The position numbers were made by a program, and so were the translations under genes. This document shows, piece by piece, positions 1-6,891 of a DNA stretch of 6,891 bases; the first letter of the stretch is position 1; every line of letters starts with the position of its first letter. The notes beneath the pieces are model-generated. The model did no database searches, had not been told where the DNA came from, and saw only the letters and a list, made by a program, of their open reading frames with translations. The stretch comes from Flavobacteriales bacterium (GTDB lineage Bacteria; Bacteroidota; Bacteroidia; Flavobacteriales; Flavobacteriaceae): assembly GCA_011525065.1 (NCBI GenBank), contig WTIY01000268.1:1-6891 (forward strand). The letters run 5' to 3'.

Positions 1-320
1 GTGCAGTGATCGGGGTCCCTCATGACATAAAGGGAAACAGCCTATTCGGCTTCATCATTCTAAAATCTGAAGTCGCGCCCGACCAGACTGATGCCCTCAA
101 GGGAGCGATCAATGCATCGATCGCGGCCCAAATAGGACCCATTGCAAAATTGGATCAAATGGTCTTTACCCCAGGCTTACCAAAAACCAGAAGCGGTAAA
201 ATCATGAGGCGAATTCTTCGAAACATTGCTCAAAAACAATTTGACAATCTGGGAGATACCAGTACGCTTTTGAATCCAGAAATTGTGGATGCATTAATCC
301 AAACGATAAAAAACCCTTAG
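1..320 (+). CDS. acs: Acetyl-CoA synthetase (AMP-forming), C-terminal fragment cut by the left window edge
   Basis: This is the last 105 or so codons of an acyl-CoA synthetase of the ANL superfamily; the reading frame is open to the left edge (first whole codon at base 3) and stops with TAG at 318-320. The visible part is the mobile C-terminal domain. It begins with a VIGVPHDIKG strand typical of Acs and contains LPKTRSGKIMRR, whose lysine (codon 198-200) is the catalytic lysine of the adenylation step and, in characterised Acs enzymes, the target of inhibitory acetylation. The tail NLGDTSTL is characteristic of acetyl-CoA synthetase rather than propionyl- or acetoacetyl-CoA synthetases. The full enzyme, normally about 630-650 residues and cytoplasmic, makes acetyl-CoA from acetate, ATP and CoA via acetyl-AMP. 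Acetate specificity cannot be checked because the substrate pocket lies outside the window. No start or promoter is visible. Confidence 0.92.
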   Translation, partial: AVIGVPHDIKGNSLFGFIILKSEVAPDQTDALKGAINASIAAQIGPIAKLDQMVFTPGLPKTRSGKIMRRILRNIAQKQFDNLGDTSTLLNPEIVDALIQTIKNP

Positions 321-327
321 AGACTTT

Positions 328-367
328 CCATTTAAAAGACTCAAATGAATTTTAAGGTATGGTTTTT
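328..367 (+). terminator. Possible weak terminator after acs
   Basis: CCAT-TTAAAA (328-337) can pair with TTTTAA (350-355) and, after a three-base GGT bulge, ATGG (359-362), and the stem is followed at once by TTTTT (363-367). The geometry, a hairpin then a U-run eight bases past the acs stop codon, fits a rho-independent terminator. The stem is almost all A/T and bulged, so its stability would be poor and it may be coincidental. Confidence 0.25.
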
Positions 368-416
368 GTGGTTAGGCAAGCGCTAACTCATTAAACCTCT
401 AAAATAAGTGTCATTG

Positions 417-2819
417 ATGCGTCTTTTCTTGTCATTCTTGGCCCTGCTGTCTCTGTGCCCATTACAGAGTCAAAATCTTTATTTGACCAGCCCTCGGGAT
501 GATCATCCTGTGGCTCACGCCTTCGTACAAGATACCTTGACAAAGGCCTACCGATGGACTGATTCAAATGGGGTGGTTTCACTTGACGGGTTTTCTCAGA
601 ATGCGATCTTCTCAATACGTGCTCTGGGCTATGAATTGATCGTGATGAGTCGGTCTGAATTAAAAGAACGCAATTACCAAGTTGCGCTTCAGCCAGACGA
701 CACACAACTGGATCAGGTCATTGTCTCGGCGACAAAATGGCGACAACCCAAAGACAAAAGTCCATTAAAGGTCGTGCGTATTAACGCAGAAGATGTCAGC
801 CTACTCAATCCTCAAACCGCTGCAGATTTACTCGGGAACTCAGGGGTTGTTTTTGTTCAAAAAAGCCAACAAGGCGGGGGCAGTCCCATGATTCGTGGGT
901 TCGCAACCAATCGACTCATATACACTGTTGACGGTGTGCGCATGAATACGGCAATTTTTCGTGGCGGGAACCTCCACAATGTCATTTCGCTGGACGCTTT
1001 ATCTCTACAAAGTGCAGAGGTGCTTCTGGGGCCAGACGCTGTGATCTATGGAAGCGATGCCATAGGTGGGGTCATGAGTTTCGAAACTCTAGGCGCGAAA
1101 TTTTCAACCGACCAAGACTGGGTGGTCAAAGGGGCTGCCATGAGTCGCTTATCCTCTGCCAATTTTGAACGAACTGCTCACGCCCACCTACAAGCTGGCG
1201 CCAAAAAATGGGCTTTGACAACCAGTTTCACAAGAACCAATTTTGGAGACTTAAGACAAGGAACAAATGGCCCTGAAGATTTCCTGCGTCCATTTTACGT
1301 GACCCAAGTCAATGGTCAAGATTTGATCAGGCCAAATCCCAATCCGAATCGTCAAGTACCTTCAGGCTATAACCAAAGTAACCTGATGCAAAAAGTCTTT
1401 TTCAAACCCAATAATCGCTGGGACTTCAGCTTGGCGCATCACTTATCGCAAACCTCCGCCTTTAGTCGTTATGACAGACAACTGCGGACTTCAGAAGGCT
1501 TGCCGCAGTTCGGTCAGTGGGATTACGGCCCACAAAAATGGGTGATGAATCAATTCACGGCACATCACAACAAATCACGGGGACTTTTTTCAGAAATGAC
1601 CCTATGTCTTGCCCTACAAAACTTCGAAGAAAGCCGTATTAGTCGTCATTTCAATGACCCCGTACAAGAAAATCGTCAGGAACGCGTAAACGCTTATTCC
1701 GCCAACATGGACTTTAGAAAGACCCTGAGTGACAAAAGCAGCTTGTTTTACGGCCTAGAATGGGTGTTGAATCACGTCGATTCTAAGGGTTTGGAAAAAA
1801 ACATAATGACCGGTGTGAGCAGCCCTGGCCCCTCGAGATATCCCCAGGCAGATTGGCTGTCTTATGCGGCCTATATTAGCCTGCAATATCAATGGAACAA
1901 ACGGCTCATGACTCAGGCTGGATTGCGCTATAACGGCATTGGCCTCAAAGCCGAATTCGACACCAGCTTTTATCCATTGCCCTTTGAGACAACCTCCCTG
2001 AACACCGAAGCCTTGACAGGAAGTTTTGGCCTGGTCTACCAGCCTTCTTCATCTTGGAATCTTAGGACGAACTTAGGCACCGCATTTAGAGCGCCAAATG
2101 TGGATGACATCGGGAAAGTTTTTGACTCTGAACCCGGGTCCGTCGTGGTGCCGAATCCCGATCTAAAACCTGAATACGCCATTAGTTGGGATTTGGGCGT
2201 TGCACACATGATCAACAAAAGGGTTAAGCTCGATTTTAGCGGTTATTTTACCCATCTCAACAACGCCATGATTCGACGAGATTACACGTTGAACGGAGCT
2301 ACAGAAATTACCTACGACGGAGCGCTAAGTCGAGTTCAAGCCATTCAAAATGCTGCTCAAGCTCAAGTTTACGGCTTCCATACAGGGCTTGAGGTTAAAC
2401 TGCCCTCAGGTTTTGGCCTGACCTCTGATTTAAATTGGCAAAAAGGCACCGAAGAAATGGATGATGGGGTTAAAAGTCCCGCCCGCCATACGGCCCCTTG
2501 GTTTGGCGCGACACGACTTTCGTTTAAAGCACAAAAACTCCTGATTCAGGGCTACACACAATACAGTGGTGGATTTTCTCATGATGAATTGGCCCTAGAG
2601 GAGCGGTCTAAAACAGAAATCTATGCCCTAGATGCCAATGGTAAAACATTTTCCCCGGCTTGGCACACGCTTAACCTCAAAGCGCAATACAACCTAGCGA
2701 CAAATTTTGAACTCATTGCGGGAATTGAAAACATAACTGATCAACGCTACCGGACTTACAGTTCAGGGATCTCAGCGGCTGGCCGTAATTTGATCATAGC
2801 CCTACGCGCTCAAATCTAG
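417..2819 (+). CDS. TonB-dependent outer-membrane receptor, hemoglobin/hemin/transferrin-receptor type
   Basis: This encodes an 800-residue outer-membrane beta-barrel receptor that would import a large ligand, probably heme or another iron source, using TonB-ExbB-ExbD energy. I chose ATG 417 because it starts directly with a signal peptide (MRLFLSFLALLSLCPLQS, cleavage probably near residue 18); an in-frame GTG at 408 would only add three residues. Residues about 20-95 look like a short carboxypeptidase-regulatory-like domain common in Bacteroidota receptors. LDQVIVSATKW (about 98-108) resembles the TonB-box region, followed by the plug (about 110-225) with GGGSPMIRGF, VDGVRMN and GPDAVIYGSDAIGGVM. 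The rest is barrel. FRAP (557-560) and NPDL (580-583), both hallmarks of heme receptors, are present. The last residue is Ile rather than the usual aromatic, and no His lies between FRAP and NPDL. The receptor family is secure; the ligand is inferred. No Shine-Dalgarno sequence, clear promoter or Fur box was seen upstream. Confidence 0.9.
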   Translation: MRLFLSFLALLSLCPLQSQNLYLTSPRDDHPVAHAFVQDTLTKAYRWTDSNGVVSLDGFSQNAIFSIRALGYELIVMSRSELKERNYQVALQPDDTQLDQVIVSATKWRQPKDKSPLKVVRINAEDVSLLNPQTAADLLGNSGVVFVQKSQQGGGSPMIRGFATNRLIYTVDGVRMNTAIFRGGNLHNVISLDALSLQSAEVLLGPDAVIYGSDAIGGVMSFETLGAKFSTDQDWVVKGAAMSRLSSANFERTAHAHLQAGAKKWALTTSFTRTNFGDLRQGTNGPEDFLRPFYVTQVNGQDLIRPNPNPNRQVPSGYNQSNLMQKVFFKPNNRWDFSLAHHLSQTSAFSRYDRQLRTSEGLPQFGQWDYGPQKWVMNQFTAHHNKSRGLFSEMTLCLALQNFEESRISRHFNDPVQENRQERVNAYSANMDFRKTLSDKSSLFYGLEWVLNHVDSKGLEKNIMTGVSSPGPSRYPQADWLSYAAYISLQYQWNKRLMTQAGLRYNGIGLKAEFDTSFYPLPFETTSLNTEALTGSFGLVYQPSSSWNLRTNLGTAFRAPNVDDIGKVFDSEPGSVVVPNPDLKPEYAISWDLGVAHMINKRVKLDFSGYFTHLNNAMIRRDYTLNGATEITYDGALSRVQAIQNAAQAQVYGFHTGLEVKLPSGFGLTSDLNWQKGTEEMDDGVKSPARHTAPWFGATRLSFKAQKLLIQGYTQYSGGFSHDELALEERSKTEIYALDANGKTFSPAWHTLNLKAQYNLATNFELIAGIENITDQRYRTYSSGISAAGRNLIIALRAQI

Positions 2820-2828
2820 CGGCATCTC

Positions 2829-2890
2829 ACTTGCTGTACTGTTGGGTGAATCAGGGCGATTCTCTTTAAACCTTCGCGCATTCAGCAAGT
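2829..2890. repeat. Long-range 8-bp inverted repeat in the receptor-transporter gap
   Basis: ACTTGCTG at 2829-2836 is the exact reverse complement of CAGCAAGT at 2883-2890, separated by 46 bases. It lies between the receptor stop and the transporter start and is followed by a T/A-rich stretch. The arms could close a large RNA loop, or they could be chance in a gap of this size. No compact terminator hairpin was found in the same gap. Confidence 0.25.
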
Positions 2891-2930
2891 CAGTTTCTTA
2901 TTTAAAAAATCATTACTTAAATTCGGTCTG

Positions 2931-4358
2931 ATGAAACGAATGCTTGCCCTATGCCTGGGGCCTTTAGTCGCAATTGGAATCCTGCTTAGCCCGCAGCCTA
3001 TTTTTGATCCGCTTATGGACAAAATCCTCGCGGCCTGTCTTTGGATGGTACTCTGGTGGATTACTGAGGCCGTTTCGATTTCGATTACGGCCCTTTTGCC
3101 CATCGTGCTGTTCCCCTTGCTCGGCATCGCCAGCATTAGCTCAGTAACCGCACACTATGCCAATCCTATAGTCTTTCTCTTTTTTGGAGGATTTGTGATT
3201 GCCCTTGCCCTTGAAAAAGTGGCCTTACACAAAAGAATAGCCCTACACATATTGCGCTTAACAGGGCCTAAAGCAAACGGCGTGGTTTTGGGCTTCATGC
3301 TGGCCACCGCCTTGCTCTCTATGTGGATTTCAAATACAGCGAGTACTGTGGTCATGCTCCCTATGGCCCTATCGGTTTACCACTTGGTTAAAAAACGAAC
3401 CAAAAAACAAAAGAAGAAACTCAAAAGATTTGCCTTGAGCTTGATGCTGGGCATCGCAGCAGCGGCGAACATCGGGGGCATGGCCACACTGATTGGCACC
3501 CCGCCCAACAGCGTTATGCTCGCTTTTTTAAACGAACAATATCAAATCGATATCGGTTTCTTTCAATGGATGGTGTTTGGGGTTCCTTTTGCTGCCCTGT
3601 TGCTCATGATTGCGTATTTCATCATTGTTCGATGGTCCTATCCGAGCAATCTCGGGCGTTTGGAGAGCGCTCACCAAATCATCGAACAAGAACTTGAATC
3701 GCTGGGGCCCATTGCCAGAAAGGAAGCTGCTGTTTTGAGCATTTTCAGCCTTACGGTTTTGGCCTGGGTCTTGCGAGGACAGCTAAATTCCTGGTGGCCT
3801 ACCTTGGCCTTGACCGACACCCACATCGCGATGATTAGCGCCATGGCGCTCTTTGTTTTTCCCGTGGAATGGGGTAAAACTCCTTGTGTTCTACAATGGG
3901 ATGATACTGCGCGATTACCCTGGGGCATCTTAATTTTATTTGGAGGCGGATTGGCCCTGGCAAACGGACTGGCCCAAGGCGGATTTATCGATGCCATTCA
4001 GGTCTACATGCAACAACAAGCCCAATGGTCATCTGTTTTAATCCTCTTCGCTTTGGTCACCATGGTTTTATTCTTGACCGAGCTCATGAGTAACGTGGCC
4101 CTGGTGACTGTATTTTTACCTGTGATTACTGGAATCGCACTTGGGCTAAACATGCCGGTGTTGTCCATGGTTATCCCAGTAACCTTAGCCTCGAGTTGTG
4201 CTTTCATGTTACCGATGGCGACACCCCCCAACGCCATCGTTTTTGCCAGTGGACATGTAAGCGTGGCACATATGGTTCGATCGGGATTTTGGCTAAATAC
4301 AATGTGTTTGATCATGATTCTGCTGTTAAGCCACTTTCTGATTCCTCTGTTGTTTTAG
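2931..4358 (+). CDS. SLC13/DASS-family sodium:dicarboxylate (or related anion) symporter
   Basis: This is a 475-residue, strongly hydrophobic inner-membrane protein whose length is typical of the divalent anion:Na+ symporter family (VcINDY, NaDC, NaCT). The family's two inverted halves are both visible. The first has PIVFLFFGGFVIALALEK (79-96), ISNTAST (133-139) and GTPPN (189-193). The second has LFGGGLALANGL (336-347), MSNVALV (386-392) and ATPPNAIV (430-437). SSCAFMLPMATPPNAIV (421-437) fits the PROSITE Na+:sulfate symporter signature as I remember it. A very basic loop (KKRTKKQKKKLKR, 154-166) separates the early helices and should face the cytoplasm. The likely role is Na+-driven uptake of succinate, fumarate or malate; sulfate or citrate cannot be excluded from sequence alone. 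The second SNT motif reads SNV. ATG 2931 was chosen because it opens the first helix; Met4 (2940) is possible, and no Shine-Dalgarno sequence is present. ppc begins 36 bases downstream. Confidence 0.9.
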   Translation: MKRMLALCLGPLVAIGILLSPQPIFDPLMDKILAACLWMVLWWITEAVSISITALLPIVLFPLLGIASISSVTAHYANPIVFLFFGGFVIALALEKVALHKRIALHILRLTGPKANGVVLGFMLATALLSMWISNTASTVVMLPMALSVYHLVKKRTKKQKKKLKRFALSLMLGIAAAANIGGMATLIGTPPNSVMLAFLNEQYQIDIGFFQWMVFGVPFAALLLMIAYFIIVRWSYPSNLGRLESAHQIIEQELESLGPIARKEAAVLSIFSLTVLAWVLRGQLNSWWPTLALTDTHIAMISAMALFVFPVEWGKTPCVLQWDDTARLPWGILILFGGGLALANGLAQGGFIDAIQVYMQQQAQWSSVLILFALVTMVLFLTELMSNVALVTVFLPVITGIALGLNMPVLSMVIPVTLASSCAFMLPMATPPNAIVFASGHVSVAHMVRSGFWLNTMCLIMILLLSHFLIPLLF

Positions 4359-4377
4359 CCATTTATTCTTAAATTTG
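4350..4377 (+). promoter_or_regulatory. Probable Bacteroidota-type promoter for ppc
   Basis: TAAATTTG at 4370-4377 matches the Bacteroidota -7 consensus TAnnTTTG exactly, and TTG at 4350-4352 sits 17 bases upstream, within the reported 17-23 base spacing for the -33 TTG element. The predicted transcript would start near 4383-4386, leaving a leader of about ten bases before the ppc ATG at 4395. The -33 part overlaps the last codons of the transporter gene, so ppc could be expressed both from here and by read-through. This is a consensus match only, without experimental support. Confidence 0.5.
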
Positions 4378-4394
4378 CCTTCCATTTCTAGGCT

Positions 4395-6891
4395 ATGAAA
4401 CACACAAAAGAAGAGCGATTCAACCAGCATGTGCTGTCAAAATATCAGATTTACAACAGCATTTTCATGACCCTACCCTTTGACTCCATCTCAAAAACTG
4501 GAGTGCTGTTGCCTCTCTTTCAGGAGCTTTGTGTTTCGGGATATGACTCCGGTAAGAATCCCACTGAAATTGTCGAGGAGTTTTTTCAGCACTACAAGCC
4601 AGAATTCAATGATTCAGAGCAAACGGATTTACTGTTTAATTTTATTCAGTATATCGAACGTCAAGTGGTGCTCTTTGACGCCATTGAGGAGGCCACCTTT
4701 TCAATCATCAATAATCTAGAAGGGCGCGGCACCTTGAGGAGCATCAAGGATGAAGCCCAAGAAAAAAATAAAAAACAAGCCCTTAAAGAATACCTCAAGC
4801 GTTTTAAGGTCCGCCCAGTCCTTACCGCACACCCCACGCAATTCTATCCTGGTTCAGTGCTGGGCATCATCACAGACTTAGCCAAAGCCATCAAAGAAAA
4901 TAATCTCGAAGACATCGAACTCTTGTTGGCTCAATTGGGAAAAACTCCATTTTTTAAGAAATCCAAACCAAGTCCCTTTGACGAGGCCGTGAGTTTGATT
5001 TGGTATTTAGAACATGTGTTTTATCACGCGGCACACAACATATATCGCTACACCCAAACACATATTTTTGATGGTGAGGCCTTACCTAATGAGCTCATCA
5101 ACCTCGGCTTTTGGCCGGGAGGCGATCGAGACGGGAATCCATTTGTCACTGCCGAAATCACCCTTGAGGTAGCCAAAAGACTCCGACGTACTCTGATAAA
5201 AAATTATCACCGTGATGTGCGCAAGTTGAAGCGACGCATCACATTTGCCGAGGCAGAACCTCTGGTGATTGCCCTGGAGCAAAAACTCTCAGATGAGCTG
5301 AACAACATCACCCCGGTCAGCGGTGATCGAACAGAGGAGTTTCTAAAGGATTTATTGGCCTTAAAAACTATCCTAATCGAACAGCACGAGGGCTTATTTG
5401 TCTCCAAGGTTAATGAACTAATTGATAAAATTCAGCTCTTTGGATGCTACTTTGCCTCTTTAGACATTCGTCAAGATTCAAGAATACACTCCCAAGCGAT
5501 CCATGCCATTTCTGAGGCCTATCCTAAAATTATTCCGCCAGATTACGACAGCCTAGTCGATGAGGATAAAATAGAAGTACTCAGTAAAGCCAAAGGTGCT
5601 TTAGAGGTAGATAAAATAAAGGACCCGATCGGGCATCAAACCTTAGCCTCTATTTATGCCATGAAAGCCATTCAGGCCCAAAATGGTGTTAAAGCATGTC
5701 AGCGCTATATCATCAGCAATAACGGAAGTGTGGTGAACATTATGGAGGCCTTTGCCATGATTCGGCTGTGTGATTGGCAAGAACCCGAATGCGATGTCAT
5801 CCCGCTTTTTGAGACCATAGACGATCTCAAACAAGCCCACGTGGTGATGGAAACCCTCTACAACAACCCGAATTATCAGAAACACCTAGATCGAAGAAAC
5901 AAGCGTCAATCCATAATGCTTGGCTTTAGCGACGGGACTAAAGACGGAGGCTATTTAATGGCGAATTGGGCCATTTACACAGCCAAAGAACGCCTGACTG
6001 AAGTGTCTCGCCGACATGGGGTTACAGCCTTATTTTTTGATGGCCGTGGCGGTCCTCCAGCGAGAGGCGGAGGAAAAACGCATCAGTTTTATGCCTCTTT
6101 AGGGAACACCATAGAACATGAAGAGGTACAATTAACCATTCAAGGCCAAACCATTAGCTCCAATTTTGGCACAATCGCTTCTTGTCAATTCAATTTGGAG
6201 CAATTGATCAGCTCTGGCATTGCCAATGAAATTTTTGCGCCTGACCAAGCCAATATCGACCAAAGCCAAAGGCTCATATTAGAACAATTGGCAGACTTGA
6301 GTTATGCGGCTTATCAGGATTTTAAGCGCCATCCAAAATTTTTACCTTATCTAGAAAACATCAGTACCCTGAAGTATTATGCCAAAACAAATATTGGCAG
6401 CCGACCAGCCAAAAGAGGTAAAAGTCAAGAGCTTAATTTTGGCGATCTTCGGGCCATTCCATTTGTGGGCAGTTGGAGTCAACTCAAGCAAAACGTACCG
6501 GGCTTTTATGGGGTAGGCATCGCTTTAGAGACTCTTAAAGCCGAAGGCAAAATGGACAATCTAAAGGCGCTATATCAACAATCTGCCTTTTTTAGAACCC
6601 TAATGGAGAACAGCATGATGAGTTTGAGCAAGAGCTTCTTCCCGCTAACCCAATACCTTAAAGACGATCCAGAGTACGGTGAATTCTGGACTTTAATCCA
6701 TCAGGAATATTTGCGTTCAAAAGCCCTGGTTTTAGAGGTCTCTGGCCTGGATGAACTCATGGAAGACTCCAGAGCCATGCGGGCTTCAATCGGCGTTCGT
6801 GAACGCATAGTGTTGCCGCTGTTAACCATTCAACAATACGCTTTAAGAAAGATCCAAACCTTGCAGGGTCAGAAAACAGATGTCTCTGAGT
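4395..6891 (+). CDS. ppc: Phosphoenolpyruvate carboxylase, 3' end cut by the right window edge
   Basis: This cytoplasmic enzyme converts PEP and bicarbonate to oxaloacetate and phosphate, the anaplerotic feed into the TCA cycle. 832 complete codons are visible with no stop; alignment by eye to the 883-residue E. coli enzyme suggests about 20 residues, including the C-terminal RNTG, lie beyond the edge. Conserved residues (E. coli counterpart from memory) are His146 (H138) in LTAHPTQ, GGDRDGNP near 240, Arg359 (R396) in LDIRQ, Glu473 (E506) and Asp513 (D543) for the metal, Lys516 (K546), Arg551 (R581), Arg557 (R587), Arg670 (R699) in GSRPAKR and Arg686 (R713) in LRAIPF. Allosteric aspartate-site residues Lys746 (K773) and Arg802 (R832) are also present. 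Three motifs deviate: TAHPTQFYPG, GFSDGTKDGG, and FDGRGG, where Asp549 replaces His579. I believe these are lineage features of Bacteroidota PEPC, not decay, as the frame is intact. ATG 4395 is the only sensible start; no Shine-Dalgarno sequence precedes it. Confidence 0.95.
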   Translation, partial: MKHTKEERFNQHVLSKYQIYNSIFMTLPFDSISKTGVLLPLFQELCVSGYDSGKNPTEIVEEFFQHYKPEFNDSEQTDLLFNFIQYIERQVVLFDAIEEATFSIINNLEGRGTLRSIKDEAQEKNKKQALKEYLKRFKVRPVLTAHPTQFYPGSVLGIITDLAKAIKENNLEDIELLLAQLGKTPFFKKSKPSPFDEAVSLIWYLEHVFYHAAHNIYRYTQTHIFDGEALPNELINLGFWPGGDRDGNPFVTAEITLEVAKRLRRTLIKNYHRDVRKLKRRITFAEAEPLVIALEQKLSDELNNITPVSGDRTEEFLKDLLALKTILIEQHEGLFVSKVNELIDKIQLFGCYFASLDIRQDSRIHSQAIHAISEAYPKIIPPDYDSLVDEDKIEVLSKAKGALEVDKIKDPIGHQTLASIYAMKAIQAQNGVKACQRYIISNNGSVVNIMEAFAMIRLCDWQEPECDVIPLFETIDDLKQAHVVMETLYNNPNYQKHLDRRNKRQSIMLGFSDGTKDGGYLMANWAIYTAKERLTEVSRRHGVTALFFDGRGGPPARGGGKTHQFYASLGNTIEHEEVQLTIQGQTISSNFGTIASCQFNLEQLISSGIANEIFAPDQANIDQSQRLILEQLADLSYAAYQDFKRHPKFLPYLENISTLKYYAKTNIGSRPAKRGKSQELNFGDLRAIPFVGSWSQLKQNVPGFYGVGIALETLKAEGKMDNLKALYQQSAFFRTLMENSMMSLSKSFFPLTQYLKDDPEYGEFWTLIHQEYLRSKALVLEVSGLDELMEDSRAMRASIGVRERIVLPLLTIQQYALRKIQTLQGQKTDVSE

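Noticed and set aside
309..367. AAAAACC (309-315) complementary to GGTTTTT (361-367), a possible acs terminator stem
   Set aside because: The arms are 45 bases apart, mostly A/T, and compete with the more compact hairpin at 328-362.
408..416. GTG at 408 as start of the receptor
   Set aside because: It adds only three residues before a methionine that itself begins a standard signal peptide; ATG 417 is simpler.
391..705. A 104-codon minus-strand open frame over the receptor start
   Set aside because: It is antisense to the signal peptide and N-terminal domain of a clear receptor gene and its translation looks like random shadow sequence.
2894..2925. TTTC then TAAATTCG before the transporter start, resembling a TTTG / TAnnTTTG promoter
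   Set aside because: Both elements have a mismatch at an important position, and the -7 box would lie five bases from the ATG, implying a nearly leaderless transcript. Too weak to annotate.
3671..4315. Two minus-strand open frames of over 100 codons antisense to the transporter
   Set aside because: They mirror the codon pattern of the transporter gene and show no domain, signal or plausible initiation region.
4480..4719. A 79-codon + strand open frame inside ppc
   Set aside because: It lies wholly within the ppc coding sequence in another frame and has no recognisable family features; ppc itself is unambiguous here.
1..6891. Search for a novel defence, mobile or RNA-based system
   Set aside because: Nearly all of the window is explained by four genes of known families, with no direct repeats, tRNA, integrase, transposase or structured RNA evident by eye.

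Overview
The window looks like ordinary chromosomal sequence from a member of the Bacteroidota, most likely a flavobacterium-like marine or aquatic lineage. The support for this is indirect. The outer-membrane receptor resembles flavobacterial heme-type TonB-dependent receptors. The phosphoenolpyruvate carboxylase carries the divergent TAHPTQFYPG and GFSDGTKDGG motifs that I associate with this phylum. Start codons lack Shine-Dalgarno sequences and follow A/T-rich leaders. One intergenic gap holds an exact match to the Bacteroidota -7 promoter element TAnnTTTG. No rRNA, tRNA, CRISPR array, insertion sequence or phage gene was seen.

Layout, all genes on the + strand. (1) Bases 1-320 are the 3' end of an acetyl-CoA synthetase gene (acs), cut by the left edge. 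(2) A 96-base gap (321-416) holds a weak terminator-like hairpin. (3) Bases 417-2819 encode an 800-residue TonB-dependent outer-membrane receptor of the hemoglobin/hemin/transferrin type. (4) A 111-base gap (2820-2930) has only a long-range 8-bp inverted repeat. (5) Bases 2931-4358 encode a 475-residue SLC13/DASS-family sodium-coupled anion (probably dicarboxylate) transporter. (6) A 36-base gap (4359-4394) contains the likely promoter of the next gene. (7) Bases 4395-6891 encode phosphoenolpyruvate carboxylase (ppc), with 832 codons visible and roughly 20 residues expected beyond the right edge. There is no gene-free stretch over 300 bases, and the window is about 95% coding. Other open frames on both strands overlap these genes and are treated as shadows.

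Three of the four genes feed central C2/C4 metabolism. Acs activates acetate to acetyl-CoA, the transporter probably imports C4-dicarboxylates, and Ppc makes oxaloacetate from PEP and bicarbonate. The transporter and ppc form a tight pair, and together they could replenish the TCA cycle by import or by carbon fixation. The receptor gene between acs and the pair probably serves iron or heme uptake and need not be functionally linked. I found no evidence of a new biological system. The points most worth a second look are active-site substitutions in the carboxylase and the lack of the usual heme-ligand histidine region in the receptor.
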